Shown here: positions 43,608-53,113 of the stretch, in pieces
Position numbering within the stretch: the stretch's first letter is position 1
Layout of the letters: each line of letters opens with the position of its first letter
Translations under genes and position numbers: made by a program
The notes under the pieces: generated by a model
The model's database searches: none
Seen by the model: only the letters and a program-made list of their open reading frames with translations
What the model was told of the DNA's origin: nothing
Assembly: GCF_002753895.1 (NCBI RefSeq)
Contig: NZ_NJER01000002.1
Location: 617,990-681,989 of the forward strand
Origin: Halobacteriovorax sp. JY17
Lineage (GTDB): Bacteria; Bdellovibrionota; Bacteriovoracia; Bacteriovoracales; Bacteriovoracaceae
DNA length: 64,000 nt
Direction of reading: 5' to 3'

Positions 43608-45689
43608 ATGGAAGGAAGTTTCATCGACAAATTTAAAGCACTAAGTAAGAACTCTGATCTTGTGGTTGCTGTAGGTTTATTGCTCATCTTAAGTGTAATG
43701 ATCATACCTGTTCCTCCATTCTTATTGGACTTACTCTTTGCTCTGACTCTTTCTGGATCAGTCATTATTTTATTGATAGCAGTTTACTCTAAGAAAGCTT
43801 TAGACTTTTCAACTTTCCCTTCTGTTCTTCTTGTTTCAACTCTTTTTAGGCTTTCTCTAAACGTTGCCTCTACGAAGAATATTTTAATTCGTGGTGGAAC
43901 TGATGGAGTTAGCGCTGCGGGTGAGATTATTCGTGCCTTTGGAGAGTTCGTTGTAGGTGGTAATTACGTTGTTGGTATAATTGTTTTTATCATTTTAGTT
44001 ATTATTAACTTTATGGTTATTACTAAAGGTGCCGGTCGAGTTGCTGAAGTTGGTGCTAGGTTCACTTTAGATGCAATGCCTGGTAAGCAAATGGCCATTG
44101 ATGCAGACTTAAATGCAGGTCTTATTGACGACACTATGGCGAAGAAACGTAGACAAGAAGTTGCTGAAGAAGCTGACTTCTACGGTTCTATGGATGGTGC
44201 TTCGAAGTTCGTAAGAGGGGATGCTATTGCAGGTATCTTAATTACATTTATCAACGTTCTAGCGGGTATCGCTATCGGTGTAATGCAGTACGATCTAAGT
44301 GCTGGAGATGCGGCTCAAGTATTTACTCTTTTAACTGTAGGAGATGGTCTTATCTCTCAAATTCCAGCACTAATAATTTCAACTGCCGCTGGTATTATAA
44401 TCACGAGAAACACCTCAGAAGACTCATTAGGGTCACAGATTACTAATCAATTTAAAGTACACCCAAAGGCCTTATATATAGCAAGTGGGACCTTATTTAT
44501 CTTTGCAGTAATACCTGGACTTCCAAAAGCTCCTTTTATGATGATTGGCTCTCTTCTTGCCTTTGTTGGTTGGAGAATGGAGAAAGGAAATGCTGAAGAA
44601 AAAATTGTTGCGGCAGCTCAGGCAAGTAGTGAAGAGAAGAAAGCAACACCAGATAGCCTTGAAGATCTATTAAATCTAGAACTTGTAGAGCTAGAGGTAG
44701 GTTATGGACTTGTTAGTCTTGTAGATGCCGAGCAAAACGGTGATCTCCTTGAAAGAATTACACATATTAGAAAACAATTCGCTTTAGACTGGGGCGTAAT
44801 CATTCCTTCTGTTAGAATTAAAGACAACTTAGAGTTGAAGCCAGGAGGGTACAGCATTAAGGTCAAAGGAATTGAAGTGGCAAGTGGGGACTTAATGTCT
44901 GATCACTTTTTGGCCATGGATCCAGGTTCAGTTATTGAAAAAATTGATGGGGTTGAAACTGTTGAACCAGTTTTTGGACTACCAGCTGTTTGGATATCTG
45001 AAGATCAAAAAGACGATGCTCAATACAATGGTTATACAGTTGTAGATTTATCAACAGTTATGGCCACACATATTACAGAAGTTCTAAAAACTAATTTACA
45101 TGAATTATTTGGAAGACAAGAGCTTGTAAGAGTTGTTGATAATTTTAAAGAGCAATATCCAAAAATTGTTTCAGATCTAATTCCTGAAATTCTACCTCTT
45201 GGTACAGTTTTAAAAGTAATGCAAAATCTTTTAAGAGAAGGGGTTTCGGTAAGAGATCTTAGAACGATTCTCGAAACACTTGCAGAATATGGAACTACAG
45301 TTAAGGACTCAGACTCTTTGACGGAATTTTCTAGGCAGTCACTTTATAGAACGATTACAGAGTCAATTAGAGGTGATCAAGGTGATGTTCCTCTCTTTAC
45401 GCTCGATAGAAATATCGAAGAGAATATAGCGAATAATATAATTCAAACAGAGCAAGGGCAGCAGCTAAGTTTAGATCCAAAAATTACCCAGCATATTCTT
45501 GCTAGTCTTAATGAGAAAATTGAGGAAGCAACAAGTATGGGGGAGAAGATGGTTATCTTGTGTAGCCCTGTAATTAGAAATCATTTTAAAAAATTAACAG
45601 AGAAATTCATTCCGAACCTTGTTGTGATCAGTCACAATGAGTTGAGTTCGGAAGCTAATATTAGATCACTTGGTACGGTGAGGTTGTAG
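43608..45689 (+). CDS. flhA: Flagellar export protein FlhA
   Basis: The large export-gate component, 693 residues: eight transmembrane segments in the first 330 residues and a cytoplasmic domain that forms the nonameric ring receiving chaperone-substrate complexes. Visible family signatures are DFSTFPSVLLVSTLFRLSLN (about residues 66-85), DAMPGKQMAIDADLNAG (about 152-168), the FHIPEP-type DGLISQIPALIISTAAG and, in the ring domain, REGVSVRDLRTILETLAEYG. Ends with the base before the flhF start. Confidence 0.97.
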   Translation: MEGSFIDKFKALSKNSDLVVAVGLLLILSVMIIPVPPFLLDLLFALTLSGSVIILLIAVYSKKALDFSTFPSVLLVSTLFRLSLNVASTKNILIRGGTDGVSAAGEIIRAFGEFVVGGNYVVGIIVFIILVIINFMVITKGAGRVAEVGARFTLDAMPGKQMAIDADLNAGLIDDTMAKKRRQEVAEEADFYGSMDGASKFVRGDAIAGILITFINVLAGIAIGVMQYDLSAGDAAQVFTLLTVGDGLISQIPALIISTAAGIIITRNTSEDSLGSQITNQFKVHPKALYIASGTLFIFAVIPGLPKAPFMMIGSLLAFVGWRMEKGNAEEKIVAAAQASSEEKKATPDSLEDLLNLELVELEVGYGLVSLVDAEQNGDLLERITHIRKQFALDWGVIIPSVRIKDNLELKPGGYSIKVKGIEVASGDLMSDHFLAMDPGSVIEKIDGVETVEPVFGLPAVWISEDQKDDAQYNGYTVVDLSTVMATHITEVLKTNLHELFGRQELVRVVDNFKEQYPKIVSDLIPEILPLGTVLKVMQNLLREGVSVRDLRTILETLAEYGTTVKDSDSLTEFSRQSLYRTITESIRGDQGDVPLFTLDRNIEENIANNIIQTEQGQQLSLDPKITQHILASLNEKIEEATSMGEKMVILCSPVIRNHFKKLTEKFIPNLVVISHNELSSEANIRSLGTVRL

Positions 45690-47189
45690 ATGTATGTAAG
45701 AAAATTTGAAGCAGATTCTTTAGATGAGGCATTAAAAAACATTAAGTTGGAGCTAGGTCCAGATGCGATAATTCTAAAGACAATTACGAACAAGGGCCTT
45801 AAGGGTGCTTTCAAGAAAAAGAAAATTGAAATTACTGCTGCAATCAGTGAGAAGAATTATTCTAAGAAGGCGAAGGTTGATCATGTCTTAAATGATGGGC
45901 AAAAGAGTCAGTTCTATTCGAATAATTCAAGTTATGTTTCTAATATGATTGATGATTATGAAGAGAAATCTAGTCATAATTCAAGATCTACTGTCGCCAG
46001 TCCAAGTGGATCTGGAGGTTATGGAAAACTGGGTCTAAATAAGGCCGTAAATACAAATGAGAATCAAGTGGCAAAGAACTCTGACTTAGACGATTTCCTT
46101 TCAGACGCTGTTCATAAAGTTAAAGCTGTAACAAATAATATAGTTCACTCTACAAAGGTCAACATGGATAGCTTCTTCAATGACACTGAAGAAGATGAAG
46201 TAATGGAAGACGAAAACTTTGCGAATGAAATTCACATCGCATCTCAAGCTGAATACGACGTACCACGTAGTCAGGAAAGAAGAGAGAGAGTGGAGAATCG
46301 TAGTGAAGTTAACTATGACGATAGCGTTGTTGTTGAGCAGAGAAAGAAAATTGATGATCTTGAGAAGAAATTATTTGAACTTACAAAGAATGTTGAAAGA
46401 CTAGATAAGAAAGAGCCAAATGGTATTTATGAATTAAGGGCAACTCTTAGAAGCTTAGATATTTCTGAGAAATATATTCATAATCTTGTTAAGAAGGCTA
46501 TTTTTGAAATGAGTCGTGATGAGCTTGAAGACTCAGAAGTAGTCTTTGAATTTGCCCTTAGAGAAATGCTTGAATGTGTGAATACTGAAATGCCTCTTTT
46601 CTCATCTTCTAGTTCTGAAGAAGGTGTTGTCACAGTAGTTCTTTCTGAAACTTCTACAGGGCAAACCTCAATGGCCTATAAGATCGGCGCTTTAAAACCT
46701 GATTCGACTATTGTTAAGAGTAGTTTGAATGGTGCCCATAGCGAAGGGAAAGAATTTAGTAGAAAACTATTTGGTTTAAACGTTTCAGAAACAACAAATG
46801 TTGCAGAGACAGTTTCACTATGTAGAAAGACTATTGAAGAAGGTAAGTGCGCGTTTATTGATTATAAGAATAACTCTGATGATATCAATGAAACGAAGAA
46901 GTTTATCGATGGATTAAGAAGATCATTTGGCAAGGTGGAAGTATTGATCTCTCTTTCCGCAATTCATTCTGAAATCTATAATAGAAAAGTCGTTTCTAGA
47001 TATAAAGGTCTTGCAAACGGGATTGTTATTTCAAATTTAGACCTATGTTTAAACTTTGGAGCGCTATTTAACATTTCTGAGGAAAATACTGACCTTCCTT
47101 TAAAGTTTTATGGAACAGGTGAAGTGGTTCCTGACGATTTAGAAGCAGCGACAGCAGAGAGATTATTAGCAGGTATTTTTCAGTTCTAG
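45690..47189 (+). CDS. flhF: FlhF-type protein with degenerate GTPase motifs
   Basis: A 499-residue protein in the flhF slot between flhA and flhG. The N-terminal B-domain is clear (MYVRKFEADSLDEALKNIK, ELGPDAIILKT). A variable linker (about residues 60-230), an NG-type helical region (about 235-310) and the C-terminal block (PLKFYGTGEVVPDDLEAATA, about 470-489) match FlhF. The SRP-type GTPase motifs are degenerate. The P-loop position reads LSETSTGQTS (318-327) with Gln replacing the essential Lys of GKT. The DTAGR position reads DYKNN (391-395), and the TKLD position reads SNLD (448-451). FlhF normally uses GTP-driven dimerisation to place polar flagella; this one is probably a pseudo-GTPase. 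It starts right at the flhA stop (TAG ATG). Confidence 0.88.
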   Translation: MYVRKFEADSLDEALKNIKLELGPDAIILKTITNKGLKGAFKKKKIEITAAISEKNYSKKAKVDHVLNDGQKSQFYSNNSSYVSNMIDDYEEKSSHNSRSTVASPSGSGGYGKLGLNKAVNTNENQVAKNSDLDDFLSDAVHKVKAVTNNIVHSTKVNMDSFFNDTEEDEVMEDENFANEIHIASQAEYDVPRSQERRERVENRSEVNYDDSVVVEQRKKIDDLEKKLFELTKNVERLDKKEPNGIYELRATLRSLDISEKYIHNLVKKAIFEMSRDELEDSEVVFEFALREMLECVNTEMPLFSSSSSEEGVVTVVLSETSTGQTSMAYKIGALKPDSTIVKSSLNGAHSEGKEFSRKLFGLNVSETTNVAETVSLCRKTIEEGKCAFIDYKNNSDDINETKKFIDGLRRSFGKVEVLISLSAIHSEIYNRKVVSRYKGLANGIVISNLDLCLNFGALFNISEENTDLPLKFYGTGEVVPDDLEAATAERLLAGIFQF

Positions 47190-47242
47190 GAAGAAACTAA
47201 CTTCGACATAGGATTTGTCAAAGTTAAAATATAGGAGACAGG

Positions 47243-48118
47243 ATGTCGACAAAGAGCGCCGCTCAATGGCTTGTAGGCCATAACCGTTTTGAACAAAAGA
47301 AATCACCAGGTTCTATTAAAAAGAATTTTGGAAATGCAAAAACAATTTCTATCACTTCTGGAAAAGGGGGTGTTGGAAAGACGTCTATCTCATTAAAACT
47401 AGCAAAAATATTATCTGACAAAGGTTATAAAACTCTCGTTATCGACTGTGATTATAATCTTTCAAATACATCAGTAAAATTAGGCCTTCCTCTCACCGAT
47501 AATTTCTACTCCCTGCTTTCTGCGCAGAAGTCTTTTGATGACTGTCTTGTGATGCATGAAGGGTATTACTTATTATCAGGCTGCAATGGAAGTATGGACT
47601 TATTAAATGAGTCTCTTAGTATTGAAAAATTCATAATAGATATATTAGTGAGTCATGAAAGTGAATTTGACTATATTCTCCTTGATAGCCCTGCAGGGAT
47701 AGGTAAAGAGAATTTAACGTTGAATGCTTACAGCGATCATAGGTTTGTTGTTGTGACTCCTGATCGGTCATCTTTAACAGACTCGTACTCTTTGATGAAA
47801 ATCTTGAGTAATAAGTACGGCGTAAGTGAAAATCACCTAATAGTGAATAAAACTTCCAGTGATAAGCAATATAAGAGGATTGTTAAAACTCTTGGAGATA
47901 CTGTCGATAAATTCCTAAATACTAGGCTGAAAGTGCTTGGTGGAATTGATCGTAAAAATGTATCTGTAGATCAGTTTGATAAAGTCTTATTTGGTGGGGA
48001 AGATTTTGCCCTTCACCAGAATTTCATTAATATCGTTGAAATGTTCTCCGAAGAGAATGTTGGTACCTTGCTACCAATCTCTGAACATGGACAAGAGGTC
48101 CACCTAAACGTTTGCTAA
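47243..48118 (+). CDS. flhG: MinD-like ATPase FlhG (FleN/YlxH)
   Basis: ParA/MinD-family ATPase of 291 residues that limits flagellar number and interacts with FlhF and the C-ring. The deviant Walker A is intact (SGKGGVGKTS, about residues 37-46). The Walker A' region VIDCDYNLSNTSVKLGL and the switch motif LLDSPAGIG (about 148-156) are also present. The N-terminal DQAxxLR activator motif, which in other FlhG proteins stimulates FlhF GTPase, is not recognisable; instead the start reads SAAQWLVGHN. The C-terminus lacks an obvious amphipathic membrane helix. AGGAGA precedes the ATG. Confidence 0.92.
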   Translation: MSTKSAAQWLVGHNRFEQKKSPGSIKKNFGNAKTISITSGKGGVGKTSISLKLAKILSDKGYKTLVIDCDYNLSNTSVKLGLPLTDNFYSLLSAQKSFDDCLVMHEGYYLLSGCNGSMDLLNESLSIEKFIIDILVSHESEFDYILLDSPAGIGKENLTLNAYSDHRFVVVTPDRSSLTDSYSLMKILSNKYGVSENHLIVNKTSSDKQYKRIVKTLGDTVDKFLNTRLKVLGGIDRKNVSVDQFDKVLFGGEDFALHQNFINIVEMFSEENVGTLLPISEHGQEVHLNVC

Positions 48119-48129
48119 GGAGTGCATGA

Positions 48130-48912
48130 ATGTCTTCAATCTCTAAGAAGTTAAAAAATTTAAAAGACTATAGATCAACAGTTGATCCAAAAGTGAAAGA
48201 TGAAATTATCATCGAATACGCTCCACTTATTAAGTATATTGCTCAGAGAATTGCTTCAAGACTTCCTTCTAATGTTGAATTAGATGATTTAATTTCTTGT
48301 GGTGTAATTGGTTTGATGGATGCTATTGAGAAGTTCGATCCAAGTAGAGATAATAAATTTAAGACATATGCTGAATTTAGAATTAGAGGCTCAATTCTTG
48401 ATGAGTTAAGAGCGCAGGATTGGGTTCCAAGGTCTGTTAGAGAGAAAGCAAAGCTTGTTGAAAGAGCTTATGCTAAGATTGAAGCAGCTGAAGGAAGACC
48501 GGCTACAGACGAAGAGATGTGTGAAGAGCTTGGAGTTAACCAAGAGGAATTCTACGACTTGCTCAATAAGGCAAAGTCCGTTTCAGTTCTAAATATTGAT
48601 GATTCTGCATCTTTTAATAAAGGTGATAAAAGACTCATCGCTGGTATTGAAGATAATAGAAATAGTAATCCTTTTAATGCTGTTGCAAATAAAGGGTCTA
48701 GAGATAAGATTAAAGAGGGGATTGCTCAACTTCCTGAGAAGCAGAGACTTGTTCTATCTTTATATTATTATGAAGATTTAAACCTAAAGGAAATTGGACA
48801 AGTTTTAAATGTAACTGAATCCAGAGTTTCTCAACTTCATACACAAGCAATTATGAAGCTAAAAGTTAAACTAAAGACAACTTTCGACTCACCTGAGGAT
48901 ATGGCGAGCTAG
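48130..48912 (+). CDS. fliA: Flagellar sigma factor FliA (sigma-28)
   Basis: A 260-residue RNA polymerase sigma factor. Region 2 is EYAPLIKYIAQRIASRLP...DDLISCGVIGLMDAIEKFDP with the FKTYAEFRIRGSILDELRAQDWVPRSVREKA signature of sigma-28 (shown in parts). Region 3 is AEGRPATDEEMCEELGV, and region 4 is LPEKQRLVLSLYYYEDLNLK with ESRVSQLHTQAI. It should direct late flagellar genes (flagellin, motor, chemotaxis). It follows flhG by 11 bases. Confidence 0.96.
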   Translation: MSSISKKLKNLKDYRSTVDPKVKDEIIIEYAPLIKYIAQRIASRLPSNVELDDLISCGVIGLMDAIEKFDPSRDNKFKTYAEFRIRGSILDELRAQDWVPRSVREKAKLVERAYAKIEAAEGRPATDEEMCEELGVNQEEFYDLLNKAKSVSVLNIDDSASFNKGDKRLIAGIEDNRNSNPFNAVANKGSRDKIKEGIAQLPEKQRLVLSLYYYEDLNLKEIGQVLNVTESRVSQLHTQAIMKLKVKLKTTFDSPEDMAS

Positions 48913-48931
48913 AAAGAATTGTTGGAGAACT

Positions 48932-49882
48932 ATGGCGAATAATGTAACTAAAGAATTTGAACAGGGGATGCAAACGCTTGAAGATATTCAGGCCCTCTCA
49001 GACTTTAGTCTTTCGCCATTAGTAGATAGAGCGGCCTTTCATTTTTCTGAAATTCATCGGAAGGCCGAGTTTTCATTTGAGAACTTAAATTCATTCAGCA
49101 AAATTCAAAGTTTCTTAGAAAAAACAATCGATAATTTACTTACTCACTATATTTTGAGAGATGCAGTCACACATCAAGTACTTCTTCAAAAAAAGTATGA
49201 TGATATGTCGCTTGAAAGTTGGAATAAATTATTGGAAGTTCTTCCAACCAGTTTGCAGATATTAAGTATTTTTAAATTTGTTGGTACGCAGAATATTCAA
49301 GTTTCTAAAGAGGGAATCAACGTTCGCGGTTTAATTAAAACTGATGAATCAATTACAAGGTTTAGGGAAGTTGTTTATAGAGCTTCTCGTAAATTACTTG
49401 AGCATAAAACTATACTTACTTATAAAATTGAAGAACTAGAAGACGAGAGAATCTGTTGGCTAGAGCTAAGTGTTGACATGGAACATAGTGAGAAGTTGAG
49501 CTATAATGTCGACTTTTTGGAAACACTAGGAATGAAGCTAGGTTTTTCAAGTATTTTTAGTAAGTATAGAATAAGTAAGGAAGATGCTTTTGAACTTCCA
49601 CGGCATTTAATAATTGAGATAACATCTAATTTAGAAATTAGAAAATATTATAGAGTACCTGATCACTACACTAGGGATTTAGATAGTAAAGAAATGTTGC
49701 ACTTTTCCTTTTTATTTCGTCCCGTTTCGATCATAATACCTAAGACAGGCTTTCTAGAGAGAAGGCCTACCAACGCAAATTTTGAAGACACAGGAAGTGG
49801 CTTAGGACAACAGGAAGTTAAAAATCAGATAAATTCTAATTATAGATATATCGATTTCTTCTCCCTGATAAATCAATCTTAG
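48932..49882 (+). CDS. Unknown protein of the flagellar operon
   Basis: A 316-residue soluble protein with no signal peptide or transmembrane segment. The first 120 residues are helical. Residues about 125-240 alternate strands and helices. It follows fliA by 19 bases (TTGGAG before the ATG) and is therefore probably co-transcribed with the flagellar genes. I do not recognise a family. Its position could mean a role in flagellar placement or regulation. Confidence 0.75.
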   Translation: MANNVTKEFEQGMQTLEDIQALSDFSLSPLVDRAAFHFSEIHRKAEFSFENLNSFSKIQSFLEKTIDNLLTHYILRDAVTHQVLLQKKYDDMSLESWNKLLEVLPTSLQILSIFKFVGTQNIQVSKEGINVRGLIKTDESITRFREVVYRASRKLLEHKTILTYKIEELEDERICWLELSVDMEHSEKLSYNVDFLETLGMKLGFSSIFSKYRISKEDAFELPRHLIIEITSNLEIRKYYRVPDHYTRDLDSKEMLHFSFLFRPVSIIIPKTGFLERRPTNANFEDTGSGLGQQEVKNQINSNYRYIDFFSLINQS

Positions 49883-49926
49883 CTGCTCAATTGAATGTAA
49901 CTTTTTTATTCTTTTGAGGTGAGTAA

Positions 49927-52308
49927 ATGAATGTCAGATTCGGCAGATCTCTACAAACGTATTACGCAGTAACTTTTTTCGCTCTAATTTCTATTGTGGG
50001 TTATGGGATATTTTATTTTTGGAATTATGGTCCAGTAAATATCAATAACGTTTCAACAGTTTTTGAAGCAACTCTTCAATTAGACGAGTTTAAGAAGAGA
50101 GATGATATTAAATCTATTTGGTCTCAAGTAGATAATGATAGAGTCAGAGACGCTGTAACATCTATGGACGAAGTTCAGTCTTATACAAAGAGGCTAAATT
50201 CAATTTCTTCAATCGACAGTTACGATAAGTTAGAAACTTCTCTGCAAAAATCTAAAAAGTCTTTAAATGCTCTAATTTCATTTTCGGAAGTTTCGACAAT
50301 TGTAAATGTTCTCCACAATAAGGTCTCAAACTTTGAAGCCTTTGTTGAAGCGAATAGTTGGAGAACTCTGACAAGAGTTTCTAAGAGAATTAACGCAAAA
50401 ATCAAACCGAGTAGAACCAGAGGCCCGGGTTACTATACTTATTCTAAGCTTCATAGGCTTTGGTCTAGTGTTCAGGATGATGTGATTCTAATGGAAAGAG
50501 TTACAGAGGGATCTGTTCTTTCGAGAGAAGATAAGAACTTAATTCTCACTAAAACAAAGACCTTGAAAACTGAAATTACGATGTTAGAAAATTACTTGAA
50601 AGAGTTTAAGAATTTTAGAACAGACTTTGCTGAGACTGAAGTAAATTTTAAATTATGGCTTAAAAATATAGAACCAGAAATAAGTTTAAAGAAAATTCAA
50701 TTTGAAAGAAATTCTCAGAATATGCTCTTTTCCTTAATTGGACTTGTTGTTGTTATGTTTGCAATGGGGCTTATTGGTTTCTTTATGTATAAGAAGAGTG
50801 AGAGATCTAATAAAGATGAAGTTGAAAAAATTGTTATCCATGCAATTAAAGAGGGTGTTCTCCCTACTGAAACTAGCTTTGATCAATCACTTTCAATGAA
50901 AACGAGAGAAGAATTTGATAAGTATAGAGAATATATTCATAAGAGAATGAGTTTTGGATCTATCTTTCAAGATGCGATGCCTTTTTCATCTCTGCTTCTT
51001 GACTCAAACTTAAATCTTGTCTGGGCCAATGGTTTATTCTATGAGCATTGGGGATTGTCTGAATATAAGAACTCTGATGATAATGTTACATGGGACTTTT
51101 TACAGAGATTTACTAATCTAGGTGAAAACGATCCTGTGATTACGGCTGTAAAAGATGATGTTGCAGGAATTTATAATATTCAAGTAAAAACAAAACAAGA
51201 TGAAGAGTCTCTTCCTTTTGAAATGTATGTCTCTCCTGTTGAGTATGCCAATCAAAGAAGAATTATGATTTCATTCTATCCTTTGAGATCTATTGAGGAA
51301 ACTTTATCAAATCAATCGAAGTCTTTGGTTGGTCCTGTTGCAAGAACTTTGGAAGCGCTTACTTCTGGAACATTTAATGGGGAATTTAAAGAGAGAACTG
51401 AAAAAGATTTTGATATTGCAGGAATCACTGAGGTTTGGAGTAAGTTTCAGAAGTATCATGATTTTGTAACAGGTCAAAAGAATGGACTATTGCAAGAGAT
51501 TGAAAGACTTGAAAATGATTTATTTGATCAATACAAATTAGTTAACGATATTCAAACGACTCTTAATGAAAATACTGAAATTCAAAAAGTTGCGATTTCA
51601 AAATTTAAAGATACGAAATCTAGTATTATAGGGATCGTCGAACTTAGAAATGAAATGGAAACTCTCTATCAAAATACTGTCGCAACTTCAAAAGGGTTGT
51701 TTCAAGATGAGGTAACACTTCTTTCTCAGTCTCAAAAAATTGCTGAGACTCTCGTTGATCAGAATAAAGCATTAGAGAACGTAGATAAGGTTAGAAAAGA
51801 ATATAAATCCCTAAAGAGTAATGTTGATCAATTCAGAGGTCGTATGATGCAACTTCTAGATCAATCTCTAATTTTTCAAAAGACTGATTCTGCCAGTTAC
51901 AAAGTAGAGCAGAGTTTATCAAAGATAAAGAATGAAGTTAAGGCCTTTGAAAAAGTACTTACCGACTTCTCTAAGGTTTCAACAGCATTAGATGTTAACC
52001 TTTCAAAAGTTCAGCTTATCATGCAACAATCTGAGATTCCAAACTTCTCTCAACTTCAATTTAGAATGGAAGAGGCAAGGGACTTGATTGAGTCAGATAT
52101 GTTCAATGTGAGTAGACTTTCAAGAACAGGACAGACAAAAGATGATGAAATGATTTCTTCAATGAAAGGATTATTTCAAGCATTTAAAGAAGGTTTCTTA
52201 AAATTAACTGAGTCTATCGAGTTATCAACAACAAATGCAGCTTTAGAAGTAGATGTTGAACTAGAGGAAGATCTTCCCGCTCCGTATAAGCCTGAAGCAT
52301 CAGCATAG
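49927..52308 (+). CDS. Membrane-bound PAS/coiled-coil sensor-like protein
   Basis: A 793-residue protein. Transmembrane helix 1 (about 13-33) and helix 2 (about 264-287) enclose a helical periplasmic sensor region. Beyond the membrane, about residues 345-460 form a PAS-like domain (SSLLLDSNLNLVWANGLFYEHWG is its start, split as SSLLLDSNLNLVWAN). A long coiled coil follows (about 490-745). The layout is like a chemoreceptor, but I do not see the conserved hairpin tip of methyl-accepting proteins, nor a kinase or cyclase domain. It lies 44 bases after the unknown protein of the flagellar operon. Its placement suggests a role in motility sensing or as a polar scaffold. Confidence 0.78.
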   Translation: MNVRFGRSLQTYYAVTFFALISIVGYGIFYFWNYGPVNINNVSTVFEATLQLDEFKKRDDIKSIWSQVDNDRVRDAVTSMDEVQSYTKRLNSISSIDSYDKLETSLQKSKKSLNALISFSEVSTIVNVLHNKVSNFEAFVEANSWRTLTRVSKRINAKIKPSRTRGPGYYTYSKLHRLWSSVQDDVILMERVTEGSVLSREDKNLILTKTKTLKTEITMLENYLKEFKNFRTDFAETEVNFKLWLKNIEPEISLKKIQFERNSQNMLFSLIGLVVVMFAMGLIGFFMYKKSERSNKDEVEKIVIHAIKEGVLPTETSFDQSLSMKTREEFDKYREYIHKRMSFGSIFQDAMPFSSLLLDSNLNLVWANGLFYEHWGLSEYKNSDDNVTWDFLQRFTNLGENDPVITAVKDDVAGIYNIQVKTKQDEESLPFEMYVSPVEYANQRRIMISFYPLRSIEETLSNQSKSLVGPVARTLEALTSGTFNGEFKERTEKDFDIAGITEVWSKFQKYHDFVTGQKNGLLQEIERLENDLFDQYKLVNDIQTTLNENTEIQKVAISKFKDTKSSIIGIVELRNEMETLYQNTVATSKGLFQDEVTLLSQSQKIAETLVDQNKALENVDKVRKEYKSLKSNVDQFRGRMMQLLDQSLIFQKTDSASYKVEQSLSKIKNEVKAFEKVLTDFSKVSTALDVNLSKVQLIMQQSEIPNFSQLQFRMEEARDLIESDMFNVSRLSRTGQTKDDEMISSMKGLFQAFKEGFLKLTESIELSTTNAALEVDVELEEDLPAPYKPEASA

Positions 52309-52327
52309 TTTTAATTTGAGGAAAATA

Positions 52328-53113
52328 GTGAATAAAATCTCTACTCTCTTACTACTCTGCCTTCTAACATCATGTGCGACAGATATTGACTTTCATATTC
52401 CCCTCAATAGATTTGAGGGGCCAGAGACAAATGGCGGCTTCTTGAAAGGAGATGTCGGAATAAAGTATGGGAGATCACATAAGGTTACAACTGCTGAAGT
52501 TGTGGAGTATATGTTTCCTTCTATTTTTGATCCTACTGTATCAAGTGATGCTGCAATAGAGGCAAGTGGTCATCTTAGCTCAAATTTTTCACTTGGGCTC
52601 CATAAGAGATTTGATTTTGTTTTTAAAAGTTATGGAGATGGTGCAGATGTATGGGGAGTTAAGTTTCAATTTCTTGGAGAAAGTGCAGCGGAAGAGAAAG
52701 AGGGATGGAAGGGCTCTATTCAGGCAACTAAAGGAAGTATGAATGAAGATGAAGGAAGTTTAAATGTCTCTCTCGCCTCAGGAGGCTCCCGAAATTACAA
52801 TGGAAGAATTGAACTTGAAACATACGATTTGTCTTTAAATTTTGGATATAGATTTAATAAATATTTAATTACTTATTTAAATAGTATCTATAGTTACTAT
52901 GATACTACTTCAACGTTAACTTCTAATACTTTCACGACAATTAATGTTCTAGGTGTTGCTAGAACTTATGGTGGTTTACTTGGCCTGAAGTTTGGTCAGA
53001 TGGGACAACATGTAAGCTTCACTCTTGAAACAGGTCTAATGCATACGTCCTGGGAAGGATCTTTAAGTGAAACAACTATCCCTATTGGATTTGGCGTGGA
53101 TTTTAATTGGTAA
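52328..53113 (+). CDS. Outer-membrane lipoprotein, beta-rich
   Basis: About 261 residues. I chose the GTG at 52328, with GAGG seven bases upstream and a lipoprotein signal (NKISTLLLLCLLTSC, lipid Cys at about 16), over the in-frame TTG at 52316. The mature part is strand-rich with alternating aromatic and small residues (YGRSHKVTT, SLNFGYRF, VSFTLETGLM) and ends in FGVDFNW. A C-terminal aromatic is typical of outer-membrane beta-barrels, an uncommon combination with a lipid anchor. Its stop directly abuts the stop of coaE on the other strand with no space for a terminator. Confidence 0.75.
   Translation: MNKISTLLLLCLLTSCATDIDFHIPLNRFEGPETNGGFLKGDVGIKYGRSHKVTTAEVVEYMFPSIFDPTVSSDAAIEASGHLSSNFSLGLHKRFDFVFKSYGDGADVWGVKFQFLGESAAEEKEGWKGSIQATKGSMNEDEGSLNVSLASGGSRNYNGRIELETYDLSLNFGYRFNKYLITYLNSIYSYYDTTSTLTSNTFTTINVLGVARTYGGLLGLKFGQMGQHVSFTLETGLMHTSWEGSLSETTIPIGFGVDFNW

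Noticed and set aside
45690-47189. FlhF motif loss as the result of a frameshift or sequencing error
   Set aside because: Conserved sequence flanks the altered motifs in the same frame on both sides, and the substitutions are at separate sites.
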